From Neorhizobium sp. NCHU2750 (lineage in GTDB: Bacteria > Pseudomonadota > Alphaproteobacteria > Rhizobiales > Rhizobiaceae): DNA of 64,000 bases. Positions 54,790-63,968 of this stretch are shown piece by piece. The stretch's first letter is position 1; every line of letters starts with the position of its first letter. The position numbers and the translations under genes were made by a program. The DNA is taken from positions 4,034,501-4,098,500 of the forward strand of contig NZ_CP030827.1 in NCBI RefSeq assembly GCF_003597675.1, given 5' to 3'. The notes under the pieces are model-generated. The model was not told where the DNA came from. It saw only the letters and a program-made list of their open reading frames with translations, and ran no database searches.

Positions 54790-55200
54790 GTGAGCGGGTT
54801 TCAACTGGATGCACGGCTGGCGAGGGATACCGAGCTCGTCACGAGCCTCGGCCTCTGTCAGCTCAGGATGATGAAGGACAGCCGCTGGCCCTGGTTCATG
54901 CTGGTGCCGCAGCGAAACGGCGTCAGCGAACTCTTCGATCTGACGCCGCTCGATCAGGCGCTTCTGACCTTCGAAACCAATATGGTGGCAGCCGCTCTGA
55001 AAAAGACGACATCCGCCGAAAAGATCAATGTCGCGGCGATCGGCAATATTGTCCGCCAGCTGCATGTGCATATCGTCGCACGGTTCGACGGGGATCCGAA
55101 CTGGCCCGGCCCGATCTGGGGTTTCGGCCAGGCGGAAACCTATGATGAAGCCCGCAAGCAATCCCTGATCAAAAGCCTGATGGAAAATCTCGCATCATGA
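54790..55200 (+). CDS. HIT-family nucleotide-binding protein
   Basis: The 136-residue protein belongs to the HIT superfamily of nucleotidyl hydrolases and transferases. The histidine triad region is QLHVHIVARF (about residues 91-100), a shortened HxHxh form in which the third His is absent, as in several bacterial HIT-like proteins. DSRWPWFMLVPQRNGVSEL precedes it. The start is a GTG at 54790 with a GGGAGGGA ribosome site. The 3' end overlaps nudC by 4 nt, suggesting a joint role in nucleotide clean-up. Confidence 0.87.
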   Translation: MSGFQLDARLARDTELVTSLGLCQLRMMKDSRWPWFMLVPQRNGVSELFDLTPLDQALLTFETNMVAAALKKTTSAEKINVAAIGNIVRQLHVHIVARFDGDPNWPGPIWGFGQAETYDEARKQSLIKSLMENLAS

Positions 55201-56156
55201 CAAAAAACCTTTTCGAATCGGATGCTCCGCACCCCGAGCCAAGCAACCTGACCGCTTTCGCCGGTAACAGGCTCGACCGGCGGGCGGAATATCGTGGCGA
55301 CGACTGTGTCGCCGAGGCGCTTGCCATCGAAGGTACCCATATTCTGGCCTTCACTGCCGGCAAGCTTATCCTCAAGCATGATGATCAGGTTCTCGATCCG
55401 CTGTTCGCGGCCTATGAGCTGGCAGAGCTCAAGCCGGACTTCGACAACGCCATCCTGCTCGGTTACCGCGAGAGCGGTGAGCCGCGCGTCGCCGTGCCGG
55501 TTCAGGTTGCTGCCGATGCGTTGGCAAGCCACTTCAAGCCGACGGAAGCCCGCGCCCTCTATCGTGAGGCGCTGCTCGATGAAGAGCTGCAGGGCGAAGT
55601 CGCCCAGGCTGTCTCGCTTCTCGCCTGGAATTCATCCAATCGCTTCTGCGGCAAATGCGGCTCGCCGACCGAAATGAAGATCGGCGGCTACAAGCGCATC
55701 TGCACCGCATGCCAGCACATGATCTTCCCGCGCACCGATCCTGTGGTGATCATGCTGACGGTTGATGCAGAAAACGACCGCTGCCTGCTGGGCCGCAGCC
55801 ATCATTTCCAGGAGGGCATGTATTCCTGCCTTGCCGGCTTCGTCGAGCCGGGCGAAACGGTCGAGCATGCCGTGCGCCGAGAAACCTTCGAGGAATCCGG
55901 CGTCGAGGTCGGCCGCGTCCGCTACCACGCCTCCCAGCCATGGCCGATGCCGCATTCTCTGATGATCGGGTGCTATTCCGAGGCCGTCTCGACCGAGATC
56001 GTGATCGACACCCAGGAAATGTCGGATGTTCGCTGGTTCACCCGCGAAGAGGTGAAAGGCATGCTGGATGCCGGCCCGGACATCAAACCCTTCGGCCCGG
56101 CCAAGGGCGCCATCGCCTATCGGCTGATGAAGGACTGGATAGATTGGCCGGCTTAG
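55197..56156 (+). CDS. nudC: NAD(H) pyrophosphatase / NAD-cap decapping enzyme NudC
   Basis: NudC cleaves NADH to NMNH and AMP and removes NAD caps from RNA. The 319-residue protein has an N-terminal domain, the four-Cys zinc ribbon (CGKCGSPTEM and CTAC, about 152-173), the Nudix box GFVEPGETVEHAVRRETFEE followed by SGV, and the NudC-specific SQPWPMPHSLMIG. All catalytic Glu residues of the Nudix motif are present. It overlaps the HIT gene by 4 nt and is convergent with pheA, 24 nt away. Confidence 0.94.
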   Translation: MTKNLFESDAPHPEPSNLTAFAGNRLDRRAEYRGDDCVAEALAIEGTHILAFTAGKLILKHDDQVLDPLFAAYELAELKPDFDNAILLGYRESGEPRVAVPVQVAADALASHFKPTEARALYREALLDEELQGEVAQAVSLLAWNSSNRFCGKCGSPTEMKIGGYKRICTACQHMIFPRTDPVVIMLTVDAENDRCLLGRSHHFQEGMYSCLAGFVEPGETVEHAVRRETFEESGVEVGRVRYHASQPWPMPHSLMIGCYSEAVSTEIVIDTQEMSDVRWFTREEVKGMLDAGPDIKPFGPAKGAIAYRLMKDWIDWPA

Positions 56157-56180
56157 GTCGGCCAGTCACCACGAGTGGCC

Positions 56181-57044
56181 TTAGCCCTTCTGCAGCGTTC
56201 CGCGCATCGGGTGGCCCTTGTAACTGCCGAGGATGCGGACCTTTTCGGAGAAGAAACGCAGTTCTTCCAGCGCGCGGCGCACCGGTGCGTCGTCCGGATG
56301 GCCCTCGATATCGGCATAGAACTGTGTCGCCACGAATTTGCCGCCGAGCTGATAGCTCTCAAGCTTCGTCATGTTGATGCCGTTCGTCGCAAAGCCGCCC
56401 ATCGCCTTGTAGAGCGCGGCCGGGATGTTGCGGACATTGAAGACGAAGGTGGTGACGATCACGTCGTCCGGGCTGTTCCGCTGCACCCATTTCTCGTCAC
56501 GCGACAGCACGACGAAGCGGGTCACGTTGTTTTCCGTATCCTCGACGTTTTCCTGAAGGATCTCCAGTTTGTAGAGATCGGCTGCCAGCCGCGGCGCAAG
56601 CGCTGCCATGGAGCGGTCGCCTTTCTCCGAAATCATCTTGGCGGCGCCTGCCGTATCGCCCGCGACAACGGCTTTCCAGCCGTTGGCACGAATGATCTTG
56701 CGGCACTGGCCGAGCGCATGGATATGGCTGTGCACGGTGCGAATCTCGTCATGGGTGACACCCGGCAGCACCATCAGCTGGAAGCGGATCGGCATGAAAT
56801 ATTCGCCGACGATATGCAGTCGCGATTCCGGCAGGAGCGTATGAATGTCGGCCACGCGACCGGCAATCGTGTTCTCGATCGGGATCATCGCCAGGTCCGA
56901 CTCGCCGCTTTCGAGCGCCTGGAAAGCGTCCTCGAAGGTCGGACAGGGCAGCGGCTCCATGTCCGGAAACATGTCGCGGCAGGCCATGTCGGAATTTGCG
57001 CCATGGTCGCCCTGGAAGGCGATGCGGTTGGTGATCGTCGACAT
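56181..57044 (-). CDS. pheA: Prephenate dehydratase
   Basis: This monofunctional enzyme converts prephenate to phenylpyruvate in phenylalanine synthesis. The 287-residue protein has the periplasmic-binding-like catalytic domain (about 4-190) with IAFQGDHGANSDMA, MIPIENTIAGRVAD and the NNVTRFVVLSRD motif (catalytic Thr), followed by an ACT regulatory domain (about 200-280) with LESYQLGGKFVATQFYADIE, which usually mediates Phe feedback inhibition. The ATG at 57044 starts MSTITNRIAFQG. kdsB is 11 nt upstream and likely in the same transcript. Confidence 0.95.
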   Translation of the reverse strand: MSTITNRIAFQGDHGANSDMACRDMFPDMEPLPCPTFEDAFQALESGESDLAMIPIENTIAGRVADIHTLLPESRLHIVGEYFMPIRFQLMVLPGVTHDEIRTVHSHIHALGQCRKIIRANGWKAVVAGDTAGAAKMISEKGDRSMAALAPRLAADLYKLEILQENVEDTENNVTRFVVLSRDEKWVQRNSPDDVIVTTFVFNVRNIPAALYKAMGGFATNGINMTKLESYQLGGKFVATQFYADIEGHPDDAPVRRALEELRFFSEKVRILGSYKGHPMRGTLQKG

Positions 57045-57055
57045 TGAAAGCCTCG

Positions 57056-57814
57056 TCAGGATTGGCGGGAGAGGAGGATGGCGCGGGCCTTTTCCAGATC
57101 GGCGGGCGTATCGACGCCGAGCGGGATCGAATGGACGATCTCGGCATCGATCCGCATCCCGGCCTCGAGCGCCCTCAACTGTTCCAGCTTTTCGCGCAGC
57201 TCGAGCGGCGACGGACCAAGCGAGACGAACTTTTCCAGTGCCGCGCGCCGGTAGGTATAGAGCCCGATATGGTGATAGAGCGGGCCGTTGCCATAGGGCG
57301 CGGTCGCGCGGGTGAAATAGAGCGTCTTCAGCCGCGTATCCGACAGCGGTGAGCCGACGATCTTGACCACGTTCGGATTGGTCTTTTCGTGTTCGTCGGT
57401 GATCTCGACGGTCAGCGTCGCGATGTCGGTGGACGGGTTGTCGAGCGGCCGCAGCGATGCGCGCACGACTTCCGCCTCGACCGTCGGCAGGTCGCCCTGC
57501 ACGTTGATGATGACCTCCGCTTTTCCGTCCGGATCGGCTTTCTGCAGTGCCTCGAAAATCCGGTCGGAGCCCGACTGGTGGTGCTGGCTGGTCATGACGA
57601 CATCGAAACCGGCGGCCTGGACCACATCGAAGACCACCTGCTCGTCCACCGCCACGACGACGCGGCCGACTTTTGCCTCCTGCGCTCGCTTGGCGACCTG
57701 GATGATCATCGGAAGACCGGCGATATCCGCCAGAGGCTTGTTCGGAAGGCGTGTCGAGGCCATCCGGGCCGGGATCATCACCAGGGTTTTTTCTTCTGCC
57801 GGTTGTGTCATCAT
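57056..57814 (-). CDS. kdsB: 3-deoxy-manno-octulosonate cytidylyltransferase
   Basis: KdsB activates KDO as CMP-KDO for lipopolysaccharide core synthesis. The 252-residue protein begins with the nucleotide-binding signature [21 protein letters not shown] near residue 14 (quoted in part: [14 protein letters not shown]). Further family patterns are [23 protein letters not shown] and [18 protein letters not shown] with LEQLRALE at the C terminus. It is upstream of pheA, an arrangement shared by Rhizobiaceae, and divergent from the cytochrome c gene. Confidence 0.95.
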   Translation of the reverse strand: MMTQPAEEKTLVMIPARMASTRLPNKPLADIAGLPMIIQVAKRAQEAKVGRVVVAVDEQVVFDVVQAAGFDVVMTSQHHQSGSDRIFEALQKADPDGKAEVIINVQGDLPTVEAEVVRASLRPLDNPSTDIATLTVEITDEHEKTNPNVVKIVGSPLSDTRLKTLYFTRATAPYGNGPLYHHIGLYTYRRAALEKFVSLGPSPLELREKLEQLRALEAGMRIDAEIVHSIPLGVDTPADLEKARAILLSRQS

Positions 57815-57998
57815 GGCCTTCTATTTTGGCGTCAAGAGTGTCAAATAGTCTCGATCGCCAGACTTTGTTTCCATTTGCAACGATTTGGCAAAAGACATAG
57901 CTTCCGCGCGATTGCAAGATGGCCGTTTGTACCTGGGGTTGGGCCGGGGGAATTTGCCCAACGGGATCTAGCCAACGGGTTGGGAGAGGAGCTCTTGA

Positions 57999-58577
57999 AT
58001 GAACCCCTACATCAATATGTCGGTGGGTGCTTTGCTTGCCACGATCTTCGTGATGATGACAGTCTCGATTGCGTCAGAAGGTATTTTTCATTCGTCGGCT
58101 CCGGTAACGCCCGGTTTTGCCATTGCTGCCGCTGAGGAGCCGGCAGCAGGCGCGGGCGGCGGCGAGGCGGCTCCGGCATCAGTCCCGGTCGGTCAGCTTC
58201 TGGCAAATGCCGATGCGGGCGCAGGGGCTACGATCTTCAAGAAGTGTCAAAGCTGTCATTCCGCAGAGAAGGGAGGCCCCAACAAGGTAGGGCCTGACCT
58301 CTGGGGCGTTGTCGGCCGGCCGGTGGCCACTCACGAAGGGTTCTCCTATTCGGCCGGGATGAAGGATTTCTCCAACGGTGGCCAGGAAACCTGGACTTTC
58401 GATCACCTGAACCATTTCCTGACGGCACCCAAGGCCTTCGTGAAGGGCACGGCCATGGGCTTTGCCGGGCTCAAGAACGACAAGGAACGGGCCAACCTGC
58501 TCGCCTATCTGCGCGAACAATCGGATAACCCGCTGCCTTTGCCGGATGCCAACGCACCGGCGCCGGCCACGAACTGA
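57999..58577 (+). CDS. cycM: Membrane-anchored cytochrome c (CycM-like)
   Basis: The 192-residue protein has an uncleaved N-terminal membrane helix (about 6-27), an Ala/Gly/Pro-rich periplasmic linker, and a class I cytochrome c domain with haem-binding CQSCH at 83-87 and axial Met near residue 153 (KGTAMGF). Anchored cytochromes of this kind carry electrons from the bc1 complex to the aa3 oxidase in rhizobia (CycM). It is divergent from kdsB, with a 184-nt region that must hold its promoter. GGAGAGGAG precedes the ATG. Confidence 0.92.
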   Translation: MNPYINMSVGALLATIFVMMTVSIASEGIFHSSAPVTPGFAIAAAEEPAAGAGGGEAAPASVPVGQLLANADAGAGATIFKKCQSCHSAEKGGPNKVGPDLWGVVGRPVATHEGFSYSAGMKDFSNGGQETWTFDHLNHFLTAPKAFVKGTAMGFAGLKNDKERANLLAYLREQSDNPLPLPDANAPAPATN

Positions 58578-58599
58578 TCCGGTTAGGGCGACAATCGCG

Positions 58600-58624
58600 A
58601 GCGCCCGGCATGGCTGGCGCTTTG
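58600..58624 (+). terminator. Possible terminator after the cytochrome c gene
   Basis: AGCGCC and GGCGCT form a hairpin with a 10-nt loop 22 nt beyond the cytochrome stop codon; only three T residues follow, so the call is weak. Confidence 0.45.
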
Positions 58625-58690
58625 CGTCCGGAGCTGCATTGAATCAAAGAGATAGAATAATTTCGCGACTCAAAGAAAAGCGAAATTGCT

Positions 58691-59635
58691 CTACGTGAGG
58701 AGCCATGCCCAGAAGCTGACGGAGGCCACGCCGAAGGCGGTGGTGATACTGATCACCGAGGCTGCGAGGCTCTGGCCGGAGCGGAACCTCTGGGCGATCA
58801 GCCAGGCGTTGATTCCGGTGGGGACCGAGGCGGTCAACACCAGTGCGGCGGTCCAGTCGGGCCTCAGGTCGAGCATCCGCCCCGAGAGGAAGACACAGGC
58901 GGGCAGCAGGAAAAGCTTGAGCACTGCTGCGCTGGCCGAGAGGTTCAGATCGCCCTTCACCGAATAACGCGTCAGTGCCATGCCGATCGAGATCAGCGCG
59001 GCCGGGCTGGCCGATGCCGCGATCTGGTCGATGACCATGCGCAGCGGTCCCGGCATCGAAAGTCCGGAAATATTGACGATCAAGCCGAGGACGAGTGCGA
59101 TCACCAGCGGATTGCGGGCAAGATTGGACCCGACCTGCTTCAACACGGCGGCAACGCTGCGCGCTGCCGTCCCGTCAACCTTGGCGGCCGCCCCTTCCAT
59201 CAGGATCGTGCCGACGATCATCATGATCGGCAGGTGGATGGCGAGCAGGATGGACAATGCCACCAGCCCGTCTTCGCCTACGATGTGGGACACCAGAGGC
59301 AGGCCTATGAAGACGTTATTGGCAAAACTGCCGGACATGCCGGCAATCACGGCGATCTTGGCGTCGCGTCGGAAAATCCGCTTTGCAATGAAATCCCCGA
59401 TCGCCCAGGTGATGGCGACCCCGATGAAATACGCGGTCCACAGCCGAAAGGGCGAAACCCCCTGGAAATCCGCCGTTGCCAACGTGTCGAAGATCAGCAT
59501 CGGAACAGCGATCTTGAACACGAATTCACCCAGCGCATCGCCGGTTTCGGCCTTCAGCACGCCGGATTTCGCGATTAGCCAGCCAAGAAAAATAAGAATG
59601 AAGACGGGGAGAACGTTTGCGAGAACTGCAGACAC
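58691..59635 (-). CDS. AEC-family (auxin efflux carrier-like) transporter
   Basis: The protein has about ten hydrophobic segments in the AEC fold of bile/arsenite/auxin carriers, with LPVFILIFLGWLIAKSGVL at the start and GSFANNVFIGLPLVSHIVGE in the first repeat and NAWLIAQRFRSGQSLAASVI in the last. Bacterial members include malonate and other acid carriers; substrate unknown. I place the start at a GTG at 59635 (314 residues), which has AAGG upstream and begins at the first helix; an ATG at 59668 adds 11 residues. The gene is single and convergent with the cytochrome gene. Confidence 0.85.
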   Translation of the reverse strand: MSAVLANVLPVFILIFLGWLIAKSGVLKAETGDALGEFVFKIAVPMLIFDTLATADFQGVSPFRLWTAYFIGVAITWAIGDFIAKRIFRRDAKIAVIAGMSGSFANNVFIGLPLVSHIVGEDGLVALSILLAIHLPIMMIVGTILMEGAAAKVDGTAARSVAAVLKQVGSNLARNPLVIALVLGLIVNISGLSMPGPLRMVIDQIAASASPAALISIGMALTRYSVKGDLNLSASAAVLKLFLLPACVFLSGRMLDLRPDWTAALVLTASVPTGINAWLIAQRFRSGQSLAASVISITTAFGVASVSFWAWLLT

Positions 59636-59942
59636 GAGCGGACCTTGGAAAGAATTGGTCCTATGCATCTATCGCATAAGTACACGTGCGACAAATGCGT
59701 GATTTGCAACCGTGACTTGATTTGGCGGCCCACACCATTGCTGACCAGGGTATCCGGTAGTCAGCCGCCAGTACATCCGTGACAGCCAACCAACCCGGAC
59801 ACCTGCACCATACGTTGCATTCATGACTGCTGCATGACGGACGGCAAATAAATGCCGTGGGGCTAGAACATGTTTTTCCTTCCCTTGGCTGGAAAAGGCC
59901 TCTACCCATGGCGCAGCTACAGACCAAAAGGATGACGAGTGA

Positions 59943-60935
59943 ATGCCGAAGTTCGACGTGCTGGCCATTGGCAATGCCATTGTTGATATTCTTGCCCGCT
60001 GCGATGACAGTTTTCTCGAAGAGAATGCCATCATCAAGGGCGCGATGAACCTGATCGATGCGGACCGCGCCGAACTTCTCTATTCCAAGATGGGACCTGC
60101 CGTGGAAGCCTCGGGCGGTTCGGCCGGCAACACGGCTGCGGGTATCGCAGGCTTCGGCGGTAAGGCCGCTTATTTCGGCAAGGTTGCCGAAGACCAGCTG
60201 GGCGGCATCTTCCAGCACGATATTCGCGCCCAGGGCGTTCACTACCAGACAGAGCCGCAGGGCCTGAACCCGCCGACAGCCCGTTCCATGATCTTCGTCA
60301 CGCCGGATGGCGAGCGTTCGATGAATACCTATCTCGGCGCCTGCGTCGAACTCGGTCCCGAACATGTCGAGGAAGATGTCGTTGCGGAATCGAAGGTGAC
60401 CTATTTCGAAGGTTACCTGTGGGATCCGCCGCGCGCCAAGGAAGCGATCCGCGAGGCGGCCCGCATCGCCCATGACAATGGCCGCGAAGTCGCCATGACC
60501 TTGTCCGATCCCTTCTGCGTCGGTCGTTACCGCGCGGAATTTCTCGACCTGATGACATCCGGCACGGTCGACATCGTTTTCGCCAACAAGCACGAACTCC
60601 TCTCGCTCTATGAGACGGAAGATCTCGAACTGGCGCTCGAAAAGATTGCGGCAGATTGCAAGCTGGCGGCCGTGACCATGTCGGAGGACGGCGCAATCGT
60701 CGTTCGCGGCAAGGAGCTTGCGAAGATCGCAGCCTTCCCGATCGAGGAACTGGTCGATACGACCGGTGCCGGCGATCTGTTCGCCGCAGGCTTCCTCTAT
60801 GGCTACACGCAGGACCGTTCGCTGGAAGATTGCGGCAAGCTCGGCTGCCTCGCCGCCGCCGTCGTCATCCAGCAGATCGGCCCGCGGCCGATGGGCTCGC
60901 TGAAGGAAACGGCATCGCAGGCAGGCCTTATTTAA
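59943..60935 (+). CDS. Adenosine kinase / PfkB-family sugar kinase
   Basis: The 330-residue cytoplasmic kinase has both PfkB signatures: GGSAGNTAAGIAGFGGKAAY near residue 59 and DTTGAGDLFAAGFLYG near 275, with the catalytic Asp in the second. The N-terminal VLAIGNAIVDILARCDD is typical of the adenosine kinase subgroup of Alphaproteobacteria. It phosphorylates adenosine or a related nucleoside; ribokinase-type activity is the alternative. It ends 8 nt inside the convergent SH3-domain gene. Confidence 0.9.
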   Translation: MPKFDVLAIGNAIVDILARCDDSFLEENAIIKGAMNLIDADRAELLYSKMGPAVEASGGSAGNTAAGIAGFGGKAAYFGKVAEDQLGGIFQHDIRAQGVHYQTEPQGLNPPTARSMIFVTPDGERSMNTYLGACVELGPEHVEEDVVAESKVTYFEGYLWDPPRAKEAIREAARIAHDNGREVAMTLSDPFCVGRYRAEFLDLMTSGTVDIVFANKHELLSLYETEDLELALEKIAADCKLAAVTMSEDGAIVVRGKELAKIAAFPIEELVDTTGAGDLFAAGFLYGYTQDRSLEDCGKLGCLAAAVVIQQIGPRPMGSLKETASQAGLI

Positions 60936-61467
60936 AGGCCTCGCCCGGATAGACGCCCCAGACCTCGGCCTGGGCGACCCAGCCCTCAGTGCCACTTGCC
61001 TCCGCCTGGCACCAGTCGCCGTTGCATTCCTTGACGGTCAACTGGACGCCCGGCTGGAGCTTGGCGACGATGGCAGCAGAGCTCTGCGGGTCGCGGCGCA
61101 TGTTGACATAGATATCCGGCCCCTTGCCGCGCATCCACGGCGCGGCGACGGCGGTGCGCTCGCCCGAAAGCAGCGCCTGATTGACCCAGCCCTCGGTACC
61201 GTCGGCATCGCGGACCCGGCGCCAGTTGTCGTATTCCTGGATGATTTCCATCGGTACGCCGGCCTTGGTATACATCCAGGAAACCGCGTAATCGGTGCTT
61301 GGCCCGATGCGGATATTGACCTTCCTGGATTTCAGGCTGGCAAAGCGCGGCAGCGGAAGCCCGCTCGCACCCTTGGCAGCCGTCTGCGCATAGACCGGCA
61401 CGATGGCTGAAAGCGTCGCGATCAGGGGAAAGCAGATGGCGATGAAGACGATGAAGAGGCGGCGCAT
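60928..61467 (-). CDS. Periplasmic SH3-domain protein
   Basis: The 179-residue protein has a signal peptide (LFIVFIAICFPLIATLSAIVPVYAQ, in part) and two tandem bacterial SH3 domains (about 45-105 and 110-170), visible as NIRIGPSTDYAVSWMY and YVNMRRDPQSSAAIVAKLQ with the closing DGTEGWVNQ and GTEGWVAQ. SH3b pairs of this kind bind peptidoglycan or envelope proteins. Function is unknown; no partner genes are adjacent apart from the convergent adenosine kinase gene. Confidence 0.85.
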   Translation of the reverse strand: MRRLFIVFIAICFPLIATLSAIVPVYAQTAAKGASGLPLPRFASLKSRKVNIRIGPSTDYAVSWMYTKAGVPMEIIQEYDNWRRVRDADGTEGWVNQALLSGERTAVAAPWMRGKGPDIYVNMRRDPQSSAAIVAKLQPGVQLTVKECNGDWCQAEASGTEGWVAQAEVWGVYPGEAFK

Positions 61468-61621
61468 TTTCGGGGATCCTGGCTGGTGATCCTTGGATGT
61501 GCCGCAGGGCCCGTTGCGAGTTTTGTTTGTCTTCGCCGATGGGTCTGATAGAACGCCCGAGGATAGGATCGACTATCGCGCGACTTGGTTAATGACCTGC
61601 TAAAACTGCGGTGGCGGATTG

Positions 61622-62626
61622 ATGACGGCGAAGAAAAGACCCAGGGTTTATATCACGCGCAAGCTGCCCGACGCGGTCGAGACCCGCATGCGCGAACTCT
61701 TCGATGCCGAATTGAACATCGACGATCGTCCCCGCTCGCGCGAGGAACTGGCCGCGGCGCTCGCGACGGCCGACGTTCTGGTTCCGACCATTGCCGACCG
61801 CATCGACGCCGAGTTGCTTGCCGCCGCCGGCCCGCAGATGAAGCTGATTGCGGGCTTTTCCAACGGCACCGATCACATTGATGTCGATGCCGCCGCCGAA
61901 CGCGGCATCACCGTTACCAACACGCCGAACGTGCTGACCGAAGATACGGCCGACATGACCATGGCGCTCATTCTGGCCGTCAACCGTCGGCTGGCGGAAG
62001 GTGCCCGCATCCTGACCGATGCTCCCGGAGACTGGGCTGGCTGGAGCCCAACCTGGATGCTCGGCCGCCGTATCTGGGGCAAGCGAATCGGCATTATCGG
62101 CATGGGCCGCATCGGCACTGCCGTCGCCCGCCGCGCCAAGGCTTTCGGTCTTTCCATTCATTATCACAACCGCAAACCGGCCAGTCAGGCGATTGTCGAC
62201 GAGCTGGAGGCAACCTATTGGGACAGCCTCGACCAGATGCTGGCCAGGGTCGATATCGTCTCCGTCAACTGCCCGTCGACGCCGGGCACTTTCCATCTTC
62301 TCTCCGCACGTCGGCTGGCGCTGATGCAGCCAACCGCGATCATCGTCAACACCGCCCGCGGCGACATCATCGACGAGGCTGCGATGATCAAGCTCCTGCG
62401 CGACGACAAGATGGCCGGCGCCGGCCTCGACGTTTACCAGAACGAGCCGTCGATCAATCCGAAGCTCGTCAAGCTCGCCAACCAGGGCAAGGTCGTGCTT
62501 CTTCCCCATATGGGCTCGGCCACGATCGAGGGCCGCATCGACATGGGCGACAAGGTCATCATCAATATCAGGGCGTTTTTCGACGGCCACCGTCCGCCGA
62601 ATCGCGTTCTGCCGGGCCGCAACTGA
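61622..62626 (+). CDS. D-2-hydroxyacid dehydrogenase (glyoxylate/hydroxypyruvate reductase-like)
   Basis: The 334-residue NAD(P)-dependent enzyme has the D-2-hydroxyacid dehydrogenase catalytic triad: Arg in NTARGDIIDE, Glu in YQNEP and His in LPHMGSAT; the cofactor site is IGIIGMGRIGTAVARRAKAFG (Gly-x-Gly-x-x-Gly). FSNGTDHIDVDAAAERGITV is typical of the glyoxylate reductase/GyaR subgroup. The ATG at 61622 is used rather than the TTG one codon earlier. It reduces glyoxylate or hydroxypyruvate, or oxidises D-glycerate. The gene is single and convergent with the GNAT gene. Confidence 0.92.
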   Translation: MTAKKRPRVYITRKLPDAVETRMRELFDAELNIDDRPRSREELAAALATADVLVPTIADRIDAELLAAAGPQMKLIAGFSNGTDHIDVDAAAERGITVTNTPNVLTEDTADMTMALILAVNRRLAEGARILTDAPGDWAGWSPTWMLGRRIWGKRIGIIGMGRIGTAVARRAKAFGLSIHYHNRKPASQAIVDELEATYWDSLDQMLARVDIVSVNCPSTPGTFHLLSARRLALMQPTAIIVNTARGDIIDEAAMIKLLRDDKMAGAGLDVYQNEPSINPKLVKLANQGKVVLLPHMGSATIEGRIDMGDKVIINIRAFFDGHRPPNRVLPGRN

Positions 62627-62648
62627 TCCGGCTCGAATTCAGTGTGTT

Positions 62649-62680
62649 GGATTCGGGGCCTAAACTCAGGTCCCAAATCC
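62649..62680. terminator. Hairpin between two convergent genes (possible terminator)
   Basis: GGATT-C-GGGGCCT pairs with AGGTCCC-A-AATCC around a 6-nt loop in the 65-nt gap between the dehydrogenase and GNAT stop codons. No T run follows, so termination is only probable from the position. Confidence 0.4.
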
Positions 62681-62691
62681 AGGTCATTGAG

Positions 62692-63165
62692 TCAGGCCAA
62701 CGCCTTCTGCATCTCGATGAAAGTAATCCGGTCGAAGCCCGGATGAGATTTTTCGGCCGTCTTGCGGAAGCCCCAGCGGCCGAATGTGTCGTGATTGCCG
62801 GTGAGTTCTATACGCGTTTCCAGCCGCAATGCCGGCAAACGTCGCTCCTCCGCTACCCTTTCGGCGACCGTCAGCAATTGCCTGCCGATCCCCTTGCCCT
62901 GCTGGCCGGGCGCGACGGCGAGTTTGCCGACATAAAGGCAGCCGTTCTCGGGCTTGAGAAACACGCAGCCCACCAGCTTTTCGCCTTCAATGGCGGCAAA
63001 GGCGATTTCGTCGACAGCCTTCTGCGCCAGCGATGCGAGCGTCAGGCGATGCGCCGAGGATGGCGGGTCGATCACATCATCCATATAGGCGAAGGAGGAT
63101 AGAATGAGCGCCATGAGCTCGTCCCATCGGCCGAAGCCCGTATCGATCCTGGTAATTTCGATCAT
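62692..63165 (-). CDS. GNAT-family N-acetyltransferase
   Basis: The 157-residue protein has the GNAT acetyl-CoA loop in VGKLAVAPGQQGKGIGRQLL (Q/R-x-x-G-x-G/A) after strand 4, with CLYVGKLAV before it and FIEMQKALA at the end. Its acceptor is unknown. The start overlaps the ThiF/MoeB-like gene stop by 4 nt (63162-63165), so the two are co-transcribed, possibly pairing an acetyl transfer with adenylation chemistry; this is inference. Confidence 0.87.
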   Translation of the reverse strand: MIEITRIDTGFGRWDELMALILSSFAYMDDVIDPPSSAHRLTLASLAQKAVDEIAFAAIEGEKLVGCVFLKPENGCLYVGKLAVAPGQQGKGIGRQLLTVAERVAEERRLPALRLETRIELTGNHDTFGRWGFRKTAEKSHPGFDRITFIEMQKALA

Positions 63166-63968
63166 TCAGCGGCTGCCTTTCCCTTACGCTTGTACTTGAT
63201 GACGTCGAACCGCGCCGAAAGCGCATCATAGAGCATCAGCCGCCCGACAAGCGGATCACCGATGCCGGTGACGAGCTTGATCACTTCCATCGCCATCAAT
63301 GTGCCGATCACGCCGGTCAGCGCGCCGATAACGCCTGTCTCCGCGCAGGCCGGGATTAACCCTTCCGGCGGCTTTTCGGGAAAGAGGTCGCGATAACCCG
63401 GATAGAACGCTCCATCCGCGCCCGTCTCATAGGGCTTCAGCACGGTGAGAGAGCCGTCGAACCGTCCTACCGCGCCGGTGACGAGCGGAATTTTCGCCGC
63501 TTCAGCCGCATCGGCGGCAGCGTAGCGCGTATCGAAATTGTCCGATCCGTCGACAAGCAGATTGAAGCGCGACAGGTGACACATGGCCCAGTCGGCCGAA
63601 AACCGCTCCTCGAAATCGATGACGCGCACATGCGGATTGAGCCGTGCAATCTTTTCCCGCGCGCTGCGGGTTTTCATCTCGCCGATCGTGCCTGAATCGT
63701 GGATCACCTGTCGTTGCAGGTTTGAAAGCGACACCCGGTCGTCGTCGACAATGCCGATCGTGCCGATGCCGGCAGCCGCCAGATATTCGAGCACCGGAGC
63801 GCCGAGCCCGCCAGCGCCGATGACGAGCACGCAGGCTCCCTTCATCTTCTGCTGCCCCGTGCCGCCGATCTCCGGCAACAGAATGTGGCGGCGATAGCGT
63901 TCGATCTCGTCCCGGCTGAGGACCGGGGCCGCGGCATCTTCTGGCATATTGTCCATGTCTATCACCAT
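63162..63968 (-). CDS. ThiF/MoeB/HesA-family adenylyltransferase-like protein (zinc site absent)
   Basis: The 268-residue protein has the E1-like ATP-binding motif VLVIGAGGLGAPVLEYLAAAG and the acidic DDDRVSLSNLQRQVIHD, as in MoeB and ThiF, which adenylate the C-terminal Gly of ubiquitin-fold sulfur carriers. The zinc site of MoeB (two CxxC pairs) is missing: GYRD stands where CYRC is expected, and the C terminus ends KYKRKGKAAAE with no CxxC. A single Cys in LIPACAETGVIGALTG aligns near the thioester position. A start at 63956 (second Met) is also possible. The promoter lies at or beyond the window edge. Confidence 0.87.
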   Translation of the reverse strand: MVIDMDNMPEDAAAPVLSRDEIERYRRHILLPEIGGTGQQKMKGACVLVIGAGGLGAPVLEYLAAAGIGTIGIVDDDRVSLSNLQRQVIHDSGTIGEMKTRSAREKIARLNPHVRVIDFEERFSADWAMCHLSRFNLLVDGSDNFDTRYAAADAAEAAKIPLVTGAVGRFDGSLTVLKPYETGADGAFYPGYRDLFPEKPPEGLIPACAETGVIGALTGVIGTLMAMEVIKLVTGIGDPLVGRLMLYDALSARFDVIKYKRKGKAAAE

